In this document: one piece after another, positions 25,774-33,416 of the stretch | Layout: each line of letters opens with the position of its first letter | How positions within the stretch are numbered: position 1 is the first letter of the stretch | DNA from: JANXYW01 sp031400455 | GTDB lineage: Bacteria > Chloroflexota > Dehalococcoidia > DSTF01 > JACRBR01 | DNA length: 55,814 nt | Assembly (NCBI GenBank): GCA_031400455.1 | Contig: JANNPX010000027.1 | Coordinates: 1-55,814, forward strand | Reading direction: 5' to 3' | Translations under genes and position numbers: made by a program | Notes under the pieces: generated by a model | Database searches by the model: none | What the model was told of the DNA's origin: nothing | The model's input: the letters and a program-made list of their open reading frames with translations, nothing else

Positions 25774-26127
25774 CTACGTGACCAGGCGCTTCAGCAGCCC
25801 CCGCAACTTCGGCGTCGTCTTCAGCGCCGCTCGAAGACCCTCGAGCGAATCCGAGCTGTCGAGCATCATCGGGCTGCGCTGGAAGCGGCCGTCGAGGCTG
25901 TAGTAGCAGAACCGCACGCCGAACGATTTCGAGTCGCCCTCGTACTCCAGCAACTGCACCGCCGGCTCGGTGTACTTCCCGGTGAACGAGGCCTCTTCGA
26001 CGATATTGCCGCTGCCCCAGTGAAACGCGAACGGCCGCGGCACGGGGCGGCCGCGCTTTGGTGGTGGAGGCTTCGTGACCGCCTTCGCGTTCGGATTCTT
26101 CGTGACCGACTTCTTCGGAGTTGCCAT
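25774..26127 (-). CDS. Hypothetical protein with Lys/Pro-rich N-terminus, 117 aa
   Basis: ATG 26127 is chosen because AGGAGG lies 7 nt upstream. The first 30 residues are a basic, disordered tail (TKPPPPKRGRPVPRPF), reminiscent of histone-tail or AT-hook sequences (KRGRP). The rest is a small beta-rich fold (AVQLLEYEGDSKSFGVRFCY) and a C-terminal helix (SLEGLRAALKTTPKLRGLLK). DNA binding is possible from the tail but unproven. Confidence 0.65.
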   Translation of the reverse strand: MATPKKSVTKNPNAKAVTKPPPPKRGRPVPRPFAFHWGSGNIVEEASFTGKYTEPAVQLLEYEGDSKSFGVRFCYYSLDGRFQRSPMMLDSSDSLEGLRAALKTTPKLRGLLKRLVT

Positions 26128-26186
26128 CGTGCTACCTCCTAGCTTCGCGTCTCTGGTGGCGCAGACAGGCGCACTTCCGTGCGGCC

Positions 26187-27062
26187 CTACATGACGAGCG
26201 CTTCCGCTATCTCGCCCCGAAACTCCTGGTAGCACCGCGCGACGTTGGGAGTGACGCGTTCGGCCTCCGGCCAGTCGGCGTACTCGCCGAGATCGATACC
26301 GCGGATCGCTTCTTCCTCCGAGGCGTTGGCGTCGAAGGCACTGCGCGCCGCGGTGTGAAGGAGTTCGAAGTAGTCGAGCATCCTGCTCCAATCCGCCTTC
26401 GAGCCGACGGGACCGTGCCCCGGCACGATGATGTCGGCATCGATCTCGTCAATGGCGCGGCGGCCGATACGGATCCAGTTGCCGATGTGGCCTTCCATCG
26501 CGAGCGGGGTGACGTACAGGAACGCAAGATCGCCGGTGAAGATGACGCGCTCCTCGGGCAGATGAACGAGCACGTCGCCGCGCGTGTGGCCGGTGCCATA
26601 GTGGATGAGGCGGACGAGACGCTCGTCGATGCGCAGCTCCATGTCGGCGCCATCGAACGTCACGTTCGGCAGGCGCTCCTCGATGTTGTGCAACTCCGGT
26701 TCGAAGTACGGCGCGATTTGCTTGATCGCTTCGATGATCAGTGGCAGCGGCACCCGCTCCATGCGCTTTTTCGCCTTTGCATGTGCGACGATCTCAGTGC
26801 CGAATGGGAAGAGCGCGTTGCCCATGGTGTGGTCGACATGGTGGTGCGTGTTGATGAGCCGGCCGATCGGCTTAGGCGCGACGCGCTGCGCCTCGTCGAG
26901 CAGCGCGTGCGTCATGCGCGGTGTAAACAGCGCGTCGATGGCAGTGGTGGCGTCGCGACCGGCGATGATGCCGGCGTTGGCGATGCAAAACGCCCCGGTA
27001 GCCTGCACGTAGGCGAAGACACCGGGTGCGAGTTCGGTCGTGCCGGTCGACCATTCCTTCAT
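26187..27062 (-). CDS. MBL-fold metallo-hydrolase
   Basis: A 291-aa metallo-beta-lactamase fold protein. LINTHHHVDHTMGNALF carries the HxHxDH zinc motif (about residues 91-96). HYGTGHTRGDVLVHLPEER holds the next His. VIFTGDLAFLYVTP has the bridging Asp, and DIIVPGHGPVG the last His. Members are hydrolases of many esters, lactones and thioesters, or quinoprotein-relay-like proteins; this one has no signal peptide and no clue to substrate. It starts 16 nt after the hybrid kinase stop and may be co-transcribed with it. Confidence 0.9.
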   Translation of the reverse strand: MKEWSTGTTELAPGVFAYVQATGAFCIANAGIIAGRDATTAIDALFTPRMTHALLDEAQRVAPKPIGRLINTHHHVDHTMGNALFPFGTEIVAHAKAKKRMERVPLPLIIEAIKQIAPYFEPELHNIEERLPNVTFDGADMELRIDERLVRLIHYGTGHTRGDVLVHLPEERVIFTGDLAFLYVTPLAMEGHIGNWIRIGRRAIDEIDADIIVPGHGPVGSKADWSRMLDYFELLHTAARSAFDANASEEEAIRGIDLGEYADWPEAERVTPNVARCYQEFRGEIAEALVM

Positions 27063-27078
27063 GCCGGTAGGTTAACAG

Positions 27079-28686
27079 CTAGCGTGCCAGCGCCGCCGAC
27101 ACGGCCTCCCGCACGTCGCGCAGGCGGAACGGCTTTGCCAGCACGGTGTTCTCGACGCCCTGCAGGAAGCGGCGCGTGTCTGGGGCAACGGTGTCGCCGG
27201 TGATGAAGATGACGCGCGATGCCAGGGGGTTGTTCGCGTCGCGCAGGCTGGTGTACAACTCGGCGCCGCCCATAACCGGCATCTTCATGTCCGTGATGAT
27301 CAGATCGATTCCGCCGAGGTTAGCGATGTCGAGCGCTTCGCGTCCGTTCTTGGCGACGACCACCTCGTGGCCGTCCATCTCGAGCACGCCGGTGAGGAGC
27401 TTCTGGATGCTGTCCTCGTCATCTACGACGAGGATGCGCCGGTGCTCGCCGGACGCGACGGTTGTGGGTTCCGCATCTCGCGGGCGTGCTTGCTGCGCGA
27501 CGCCTTCGACGATCGGCAACTCGATGAAGAATGTCGTGCCGCGCCCGGGTTCGCTCTCGGCCCAGATGCGGCCGTTGTGCTCTTCGATGATGTTGTAACA
27601 GATGGTCAGGCCCAGCCCGGTGCCTTCACCGGCTTCCTTCGTCGTGAAGAACGGGTCGAAGATCCGCCGCACCGTGTCCGCGCTCATGCCCGGGCCGGTA
27701 TCCGCAAACGAGACGGTGATCGTGCGCCCGCTCGGACGCGTGCGGATACGCAACGTGCCTTCGTCGTCGCCCTTCATCGCCTGCTCGGCGTTGTTGATGA
27801 TGTTGAAGAACACCTGCTGGAGTTGGTTCGTGTCGACCATTGTCTCGGGAAGCGCCGGATCGAACTCCATCTCGGTGTGGATGTTGCGGACGCGCAGGTC
27901 GTAGTTCCGCAGCTCCAGCACGCGTTCGATGAGCGTGTTGAGGTTCGACGGGTCCTTCTGCGCGCGACGACGGCGCGCGAACGTCAGTAGGTTCGATACG
28001 ATCTTCGACGCGCGTTCGGCCTCCGAGTAGATCGTCTCGACCTGGCCCCGTGCCGTCTCTTCGAGATCCCTCAGCAGCAAGAGCTGCGAGAAGCCCATGA
28101 TGCCGGTGAGCGGATTGTTCAGCTCATGCGCCACGCCCGATACGAGCTGGCCGACGCTTGACATCTTCTCCGACTGCAGCAACCGCTCCTGCGCTAGCTT
28201 CGTCTGCGTGCGCTGTGCGTCCAGCCGCTCGATTGCTTTCGAGAGGTCCGCGGCCATCGCGAAGTAGCGGTCGCGCTGATCCTTCGTCATCGGCGTCGCG
28301 CAGCTCACGCGCAGCATGCCGGTAACGGCGCCGCTGACGACGAGCGGCGCGTCTTCGTACGCCTCCGGCTCGTCGATGGCGCCGCCGGGCGTGCCGGCCA
28401 GCGTGATCACAAGTGGGTCCTCGCTCGGCCATGTGGCGTGGTCGATGCCGGCCAGTTCGACGAAGGCGGCCAGGGCCTGGACGTGCACGCCCTCAACGAC
28501 GGCAGGCGCGAGCGTCCCGGCGGCGTACTCCGGCACGACGTGGCGGCCGTCCTCGCAGAGCACGGCGACGGCGAGGTCGAAGCCCAGTGACGGACGAATC
28601 GCCTCCAGCACAAGCGTCAGGAGATCGACGGCGCCAAACGGGCGGTCCGGTGCGTCGGGGCGGGCGGCGGACGAAGTAAAGATCAT
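27079..28686 (-). CDS. Hybrid histidine kinase with C-terminal receiver
   Basis: A 535-aa soluble two-component protein. An N-terminal GAF-like sensor spans about 20-145. The HisKA helix pair has SGVAHELNNPLTGIMGF with the phospho-accepting His187. The ATPase domain has N-box FFNIINNAEQAMKGD, G1 DTGPGMS and G2 GTGLGLTICYNII. A receiver occupies about 418-535 with VDDED and LIITDMKMPVMGG (Asp near 465). No output domain is present, so it probably passes phosphate to a separate protein. A CTGACG-N17-TATACT promoter lies just upstream on the minus strand. Confidence 0.93.
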   Translation of the reverse strand: MIFTSSAARPDAPDRPFGAVDLLTLVLEAIRPSLGFDLAVAVLCEDGRHVVPEYAAGTLAPAVVEGVHVQALAAFVELAGIDHATWPSEDPLVITLAGTPGGAIDEPEAYEDAPLVVSGAVTGMLRVSCATPMTKDQRDRYFAMAADLSKAIERLDAQRTQTKLAQERLLQSEKMSSVGQLVSGVAHELNNPLTGIMGFSQLLLLRDLEETARGQVETIYSEAERASKIVSNLLTFARRRRAQKDPSNLNTLIERVLELRNYDLRVRNIHTEMEFDPALPETMVDTNQLQQVFFNIINNAEQAMKGDDEGTLRIRTRPSGRTITVSFADTGPGMSADTVRRIFDPFFTTKEAGEGTGLGLTICYNIIEEHNGRIWAESEPGRGTTFFIELPIVEGVAQQARPRDAEPTTVASGEHRRILVVDDEDSIQKLLTGVLEMDGHEVVVAKNGREALDIANLGGIDLIITDMKMPVMGGAELYTSLRDANNPLASRVIFITGDTVAPDTRRFLQGVENTVLAKPFRLRDVREAVSAALAR

Positions 28687-28696
28687 CTTCGCGGCG

Positions 28697-28725
28697 AGTA
28701 TACAAAGTTGGTCGCCGGTCGTCAG
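28697..28725 (-). promoter_or_regulatory. Promoter of the hybrid kinase gene
   Basis: On the minus strand CTGACG and TATACT (28702-28697) are separated by 17 nt, with the ATG 10 nt below the -10 box. The leader would be only a few bases. Confidence 0.4.
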
Positions 28726-28902
28726 TCCCGTTCCCGACGATGGGAGCGCGGAGTACCTCGCGTGCCACTAGGGACTACGGGCGCCAGATATGCGGGGTGA
28801 TCCCTCACGCCTCGCGGGAGGTAGCGCATGGGTCACGGAGCGATGCTCCTGAATACTAGGCCCACTGGGAAGCGCAGACAGATTGTCGTGGGTGGAGGAC
28901 AG

Positions 28903-29724
28903 ATGCCGAAGGCGCCCCGTAGCACTGAGGGCCGCGAGCGTAGAGCGCAGGCCCAGGCGAATCCTCCTGACGCCGCCCACGAGATGGATGACCCCTTCTC
29001 GGATGCAAGCCTCACAAAGGTGATCAAGGACTACATGCCACTGGTGCGGCACGCAGTCAACCGCATCGCCGTAGGCAGCACGAACGGCGGCATCCTTCAG
29101 TACGAAGACATGGTCTCGTACGGCGTCCAGGGACTGATTGAGGCGTACTACGCCTTCGACCCTGACAAGGGCGCGAAGTTCTCGACCTACGCACTGCCCC
29201 GCATCCGCGGCTCGATCCTGGACGCGATCCGCGCGACGCATCCGCTGCCACGCTCGCTGCAGAAGTTCGGCAGCGATATGGAGAAGGCGACCGCGGCGCT
29301 GCATGTCACGCTGAACCGCGCGCCGACCCGCGAAGAAGTGGCCACGTACATGGGCATCGAGTCCAAGGATTTCATGAGTTCACTGCGCACGAGCAACGTG
29401 CGCGTCGTCTCGCTGGACAGCCTGGCGGACAGCGCCGGCAACGGAAACAGCGAGAAACTGTGGGAGATGGCGGACGAAGACCCGAACATCGACCCGGACT
29501 CCGTAGCCGAAGAGACGATGGTGCGCGCGAAGCTCGTGCAGGCCGTTGACCTGCTGCCGGAGCGCGAGAAGATGATCGTTCGGCTCTATTACATGAAGTC
29601 GCAATCCCTGAAGAGCATCGGCGTCACGCTGGGCATATCGGAGTCGCGCGCATCGCAGTTGCGGCACCGCGCGATCCGCCGTCTGCGGATGGTGTTGACG
29701 CAAGAACTGCAGGAGGCCGCGTAG
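28903..29724 (+). CDS. FliA/WhiG-type sigma-70 family sigma factor
   Basis: Sigma factor of about 273 aa. Region 2 contains YMPLVRHAVNRIAVGS, YEDMVSYGVQGLIEAYYAFD and KFSTYALPRIRGSILDAIRA, the WhiG/FliA signature. Region 3 has LNRAPTREEVATYMGI. Region 4 has LLPEREKMIVRLYYMKSQSL and ISESRASQLRHRAIRRLR. ATG 28903 has GGAGG 4 nt upstream; ATG 28828 also has GGGAGG at 7 nt, but the codons between have low GC3 and rare AGG/AGA, so I prefer 28903. The family directs flagellar or developmental genes. The next gene overlaps its stop by one base. Confidence 0.9.
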   Translation: MPKAPRSTEGRERRAQAQANPPDAAHEMDDPFSDASLTKVIKDYMPLVRHAVNRIAVGSTNGGILQYEDMVSYGVQGLIEAYYAFDPDKGAKFSTYALPRIRGSILDAIRATHPLPRSLQKFGSDMEKATAALHVTLNRAPTREEVATYMGIESKDFMSSLRTSNVRVVSLDSLADSAGNGNSEKLWEMADEDPNIDPDSVAEETMVRAKLVQAVDLLPEREKMIVRLYYMKSQSLKSIGVTLGISESRASQLRHRAIRRLRMVLTQELQEAA

Positions 29725-30818
29725 TGCCGAAGCAGGAGACGCCGCACGCGATCACCATCACCGTCGTCGGAATGGGCGCCGAGGCGGACCAGCAGGCGCG
29801 CGCGCTGCGGGGCATCGAAGGCGTCGAGATAGAACGCCTCGCGGCGGCGACCGAAGACGAACTGCTCGAAAACCTCTCGAAGGGGCACGCACAGGCCGTG
29901 GCGTTCGCGGCGCCGGTGCCGGACCTGCCGAATGCCATCAAGCGTGCGGTGATGGCGCGCCGCCACGTCTTCGTGACTATGCCGGTCGCACTCGGTTCGA
30001 AGCAACTACTTGCGTTCGACGATCTCGCGGCTCGCCGCGAGCGTGTGATCCTGTTCGATAATGGCAGCCTCTGCGACGAGCGCACGGCCTTCGTGCGCAA
30101 GATGACCGGCGGGCCGCAGGCGCTGTGGCGACCGCGCTATCTGCGCTCGCTCCGCACGGGCGTACACGGCGCAGGGACACTCGACGAGTTGGCCGTCGCC
30201 GATATCGGCGTCGTGCTGGCGCTGGTGGACGGCATGCCGTCGCGGGTCAGCGCTTTTGCACCGCGCGTGGATGACGAGACGGGCGCCGCCGATGCCGCGA
30301 TGGTGACGCTAGCGTTCGACGGCGGTTCCATCGCGCAGATCGACGTCAGCCTCGTTGAACCGGTGCTACGGCAGGAGATCGCGATCGCCTGCGACGGCAG
30401 GACGATCGTGCTGGACGCGCTGGATCAGCGTGCACCGCTGCAAATCCAGGCGGCTGCACGCCACCGCGGACCACGTGCGTCCGGCCAATGGGCGGAGACG
30501 GTGAGCGAGCATCCTCTGGGCGATGTCGGCGACCGCACCGCCCGTGCGGCGGCGGCGTTCGTCGCTGCCGCGCGTTCGGGCGATCGCGCTGCGACGAACG
30601 CGGCGGAGATGGCGCAGGCAGCACTGGTGTGGGAGACCGCACGGGAGTCGATGGCGCGCGGCGGCGAGCTGCTGCCGCTCTCGACGGATGGCGCACATCC
30701 CGAGACGCAGCGCCCGGTGCTGCAGCTCATCCACGGCGGCGGTCACCGGGTGGACGATCGGCCGGCTCCCGCGTTGACGCTGGTAGGGCGCGGCGGACAG
30801 CCGCAGCGCAGCGCGTAG
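29724..30818 (+). CDS. Degenerate Gfo/Idh/MocA-like protein coupled to sigma factor
   Basis: A 364-aa protein beginning at a GTG whose first base is the last base of the sigma factor's TAG. The layout resembles Gfo/Idh/MocA oxidoreductases: an N-terminal Rossmann-like part (ITITVVGMGAEADQQARALR, then AVMARRHVFVTMPVALGSKQ) and a C-terminal beta-sheet domain (AAMVTLAFDGGSIAQIDVSL). However, the glycine-rich loop is poor and the catalytic EKP motif reads TMP. It may be a non-catalytic or regulatory relative. Tight coupling suggests a role linked to the sigma factor. Confident as a gene, moderate as to family. Confidence 0.72.
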   Translation: MPKQETPHAITITVVGMGAEADQQARALRGIEGVEIERLAAATEDELLENLSKGHAQAVAFAAPVPDLPNAIKRAVMARRHVFVTMPVALGSKQLLAFDDLAARRERVILFDNGSLCDERTAFVRKMTGGPQALWRPRYLRSLRTGVHGAGTLDELAVADIGVVLALVDGMPSRVSAFAPRVDDETGAADAAMVTLAFDGGSIAQIDVSLVEPVLRQEIAIACDGRTIVLDALDQRAPLQIQAAARHRGPRASGQWAETVSEHPLGDVGDRTARAAAAFVAAARSGDRAATNAAEMAQAALVWETARESMARGGELLPLSTDGAHPETQRPVLQLIHGGGHRVDDRPAPALTLVGRGGQPQRSA

Positions 30819-30856
30819 CGGTCACGCAACCCAACGCATTCAAATGCACAAACGAA

Positions 30857-30879
30857 AACCGCCCTCATTGAGGGCGGTT
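30857..30879 (-). terminator. Intrinsic terminator of csrA
   Basis: AACCGCCCTC (30857-30866) and GAGGGCGGTT (30870-30879) form a perfect 10-bp stem with a 3-nt loop. Read on the minus strand the stem ends in a TTTT tract followed by CG, 20-odd nt after the csrA stop. On the plus strand it may also help end the sigma-factor operon. Confidence 0.8.
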
Positions 30880-30901
30880 CGACTATCTGGCTGACGCCGG
30901 C

Positions 30902-31141
30902 TCAGGCGGAGGCGGCCTCGGGCGGGTTGCTCGCGTTGCCGTTGCCGTTGGCAATGCGGTCCTTCTTCTCGAATGGCTGGTTCTCCTCGCCCTCGTGCCA
31001 CAGTTCCTGGCGCAGAACGGTGATCTCGGTCGGGGCGCTAATGCCGATCTTCACGCGGTCCCGCTCGACGCCGAGGACACGCACGAGGATGTTCCCCGAA
31101 ATGACGATTCCCTGGTCTACTTTCCTGGTCAGAATGAGCAT
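30902..31141 (-). CDS. csrA: Carbon storage/translational regulator CsrA
   Basis: A 79-aa RNA-binding regulator. MLILTRKVDQGIVISGNILV and VRVLGVERDRVKIGISAP are the core CsrA strands with the conserved Arg near the N-terminus, and VLRQELW ends the core. The ~25-residue tail rich in Asn/Glu/Ala is longer than in typical 60-65-aa members. ATG 31141 has GGAG about 8 nt upstream. CsrA blocks translation of target mRNAs by binding GGA motifs; in flagellated bacteria it often controls flagellin. It stands convergent to the FliA-like sigma factor gene. Confidence 0.95.
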   Translation of the reverse strand: MLILTRKVDQGIVISGNILVRVLGVERDRVKIGISAPTEITVLRQELWHEGEENQPFEKKDRIANGNGNASNPPEAASA

Positions 31142-31413
31142 CGCTGCGTCTCCTTCGCATCGGCGAGGGCCGTCCATGCGGCTCCACGAGGCCAGTCGAG
31201 CGCTAGTCGCGCGCGTTGGCTCCGTTGCTCAAATATCGGCAGCGGCGGGGGTGCGCTGATGTTAGAGAGCCACCGGAGAGGAGAGAGGGGGGTGCGCACC
31301 CACGGCGGCACGGGTGGTTCGGCGGCTTTTGCGGTCTTGGTTACGAGAAGCGGAAGGCCGGACGGGTGCGCGGCGGACGTGGAGGCACAAACGAGGGACG
31401 GTTACCGCCCCAT

Positions 31414-31437
31414 CCAACCTCTAACTTCCAACCTCTA
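31414..31437. repeat. CCAACCTCTA short direct repeat
   Basis: CCAACCTCTA occurs at 31414-31423 and 31428-31437, 14 nt apart, between csrA and the tRNA gene. The 271-nt gap around it holds no gene I can support. Confidence 0.5.
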
Positions 31438-31448
31438 GGAGGCTAGAG

Positions 31449-31523
31449 TGGTGGGCCCGGCAGGATTTGAACCTGCGCGCCACCGGTTATGAGCCGGGTG
31501 CTCTGCCGCTGAGCTACGGGCCC
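31449..31523 (-). tRNA. tRNA with CAT anticodon (elongator Met or Ile2)
   Basis: On the minus strand the cloverleaf reads acceptor GGGCCCG/CGGGCCC (7 bp), D-arm GCTC-AGCGGCA-GAGC, anticodon loop CTCATAA (anticodon CAT), T-arm GCAGG-TTCAAAT-CCTGC, discriminator A and an encoded CCA. The body is 72 nt. The paired 1-72 position rules out initiator tRNA. The outer anticodon-stem pair is a C-T mismatch. Elongator Met is the likelier identity, but Ile2 (lysidine-modified CAT) cannot be excluded by eye. TATCAT lies 8 nt upstream of the mature 5' end. Confidence 0.92.
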
Positions 31524-31621
31524 GCGCCGGGATGATAGCAATTCGTCAATGGCCGGCCGTAGCGCGCGCGCACGCGCATCGTGTGGAAGCACATTCCGTC
31601 GCGTCGGCAAGTCCGCTCGCC

Positions 31622-32524
31622 TCAGAACAGCGCGATTGGATTGACCGGCGAACCGGTGCCGCCGAGGACGGGCAACGGTGCGAACGTCAGCATGAACTCG
31701 TAACGCCCTTCCTGAGCACAGGCCTCGGCGAGCGGCTGGAGGAGTGCGTTGTCGACGAGTGCGACGCCGTAGGCGAAGATCGCGCCGTGCATAGTCCACG
31801 GCAGCCCGTACTCGTTCGGCGCGGCATCCATCAGATCCCATGCCAGCACCGCCACATCGTGATCGCGCACGAATGGAAGGCACGACGCGTGCAGGCCGGG
31901 GCTGGGTGGGCGGTAGCCGCTCCACGCCGGGTTCGCCGCCTGCCATGCCTCCCGCCCGCTATAGACGACGAGCGCGTCGCCCGGCTCGATCGCCACGCCG
32001 TGCGCCTTCGCGATCGCTTCCAACTCGTGGCCGTGCACCGGGTCCTCCAGCGTCACCGACGGCTGGTCACGGAACTTCGGCACGTCCAGAAGCACGCCGC
32101 GAGTCGTGATGCCGTCGCGCCAGCTCGTGATGGCGCCGAAGCGCGCCCCCTCGCTCGTCACCTCAAGGCGAGGGTTGCGGCCGTTCCACATGCCCTGATC
32201 GTCCCAGACGTGGCAGAGCGCGTCGACGTGGGTGGTGACGTAGCCGTGGTAGGCGATGCCGATATGGTCAACCACCGCATTCTCCATCACGCGGAGCCAG
32301 TGCGTCGCCGGCATGGGGTTGTTCCGCCCGGGTACCGTAGGCAGATCGCGGCTGAGCGAAACGCTGCGGCCGCTGCGCACGAGCGATGCCGCCTGCACCC
32401 GCTTTTCCGGCGTGATCAGGTTGATCGCTCCGCGCTGGTCGTCGTCGCCCCAGCGTCCCCAGTTACGTCGGTCGCGCAGGTAGGAGACGGCTTCTTCGCG
32501 CGTGGGGGTGGGCTCGCCGGGCAT
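31622..32524 (-). CDS. Cyclase-family (kynurenine formamidase-like) hydrolase
   Basis: A 300-aa protein. WGRWGDDDQRGAINLITPEK is the typical start of this subgroup of the cyclase family (PF04199-like). IAYHGYVTTHVDALCHVWDD is the metal-binding motif, close to HxGTHxDxPxH. LPVLGGTGSPVNPIALF is the typical C-terminus. Known members hydrolyse formylkynurenine, isatin or similar amides using Mn/Zn. ATG 32524 is chosen because GGAG lies 8 nt upstream and upstream codons are atypical. It is divergent from a TetR regulator, which may control it. Confidence 0.87.
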   Translation of the reverse strand: MPGEPTPTREEAVSYLRDRRNWGRWGDDDQRGAINLITPEKRVQAASLVRSGRSVSLSRDLPTVPGRNNPMPATHWLRVMENAVVDHIGIAYHGYVTTHVDALCHVWDDQGMWNGRNPRLEVTSEGARFGAITSWRDGITTRGVLLDVPKFRDQPSVTLEDPVHGHELEAIAKAHGVAIEPGDALVVYSGREAWQAANPAWSGYRPPSPGLHASCLPFVRDHDVAVLAWDLMDAAPNEYGLPWTMHGAIFAYGVALVDNALLQPLAEACAQEGRYEFMLTFAPLPVLGGTGSPVNPIALF

Positions 32525-32637
32525 GGTGCACTCCTTCGCTGGCGGGGCTGTGGAGGCGATCCTAGCACGGGCGCGCTCCCCGTATGCTCGCCGCGTTCTC
32601 TGCGGGCAGGGTTTACAAGATTCGCAAGCGGATCCAG

Positions 32638-32678
32638 TTGACAGGAGCACGGTGCAGGAAGAGAATGAACGATGTTCA
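32638..32678 (+). promoter_or_regulatory. Promoter and palindromic operator of tetR gene
   Basis: TTGACA (32638-32643), 17-nt spacer, GAGAAT (32661-32666) is a plausible sigma-70 promoter. TGAAC-GAT-GTTCA (32666-32678) is a perfect palindrome touching the -10 box, 16 nt before the GTG start. It is a good candidate operator for the TetR-family product. Confidence 0.5.
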
Positions 32679-32694
32679 GTGAGGAGTCCTGCGC

Positions 32695-33324
32695 GTGACG
32701 ACTGCATCCGTCATCGACCGAACCCGGCGCGCCGAGATTGCCAAGGCAGCCCGCCACGAGGAGATCCTGGCTGCGGCAAGGCGCGTGTTCGCCGTGCGCG
32801 GCTTCGGCGGCACCACGATCGCCGATATCGCACAGGACGCGGGCATTGCTCTGGGCACCATCTACCTCTACTTCGCTTCGAAGGACGATGTCTTTGCAGC
32901 GCTGAACGAGCAGTTCAATCAGCTCATTGTGGCAGCTATGAACGACGTACCGGCTGTCGCGTCGCTTGAGGACACCGTTCGCAGGCGGGTCGACAACGTC
33001 TTCACGGCGTGCGCGGCAAATCGCGACCTCGTGCGACTCGTCGTGCTGAATACCGATCCGGACAGTGCCGCATCCAAGCGGATGCGTGAAGCGGACGTGC
33101 AGCGTAACGCCCCCATGGTCGAAGCCATCCGCCAGGCGATGGCCGCCGGATACGTCCGGCAGGCGGATCCGTCAGTGATGACACGGCTGATCAATGGACT
33201 GGTGAGCATCGCGGTGTACCAGGTGTTCGTACTCTCCGATGGCACGGAGGCGGAACGGTATCGCCAGGCGTGCGGAGACATGATCATGTCGTACATGACA
33301 CCAGCGCCGCGCGGTGGCGCGTAG
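32695..33324 (+). CDS. TetR/AcrR-family transcriptional regulator
   Basis: A 209-aa repressor-type protein. The N-terminal HTH is clear: HEEILAAARRVFAVRGFGGT, TTIADIAQDAGIALGTIYLY and FASKDDVFAAL (about residues 22-70). The C-terminal ligand-binding half is helical and ends MIMSYMTPAP. The start is GTG 32695. Candidates for regulation are itself (adjacent palindrome), the divergent cyclase-family hydrolase and the membrane protein 90 nt downstream. The ligand is unknown. Confidence 0.92.
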   Translation: MTTASVIDRTRRAEIAKAARHEEILAAARRVFAVRGFGGTTIADIAQDAGIALGTIYLYFASKDDVFAALNEQFNQLIVAAMNDVPAVASLEDTVRRRVDNVFTACAANRDLVRLVVLNTDPDSAASKRMREADVQRNAPMVEAIRQAMAAGYVRQADPSVMTRLINGLVSIAVYQVFVLSDGTEAERYRQACGDMIMSYMTPAPRGGA

Positions 33325-33416
33325 GGCATCGGAGAGCCAGTACAGCGGTACCAAGCAGGAACCAACAGGCGAGCCGAATTATCCGGCGCCGCCCGCACCG
33401 TTAAGAGGATATGCAT

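Noticed and set aside
28828..28902. Upstream start for the sigma factor
   Set aside because: It has a ribosome site, but the 25 codons have low GC3 and rare Arg codons and no similarity to the family; kept as an alternative only.
31449..31523. Initiator tRNA(fMet)
   Set aside because: Positions 1 and 72 pair (G-C), unlike bacterial initiator tRNAs.
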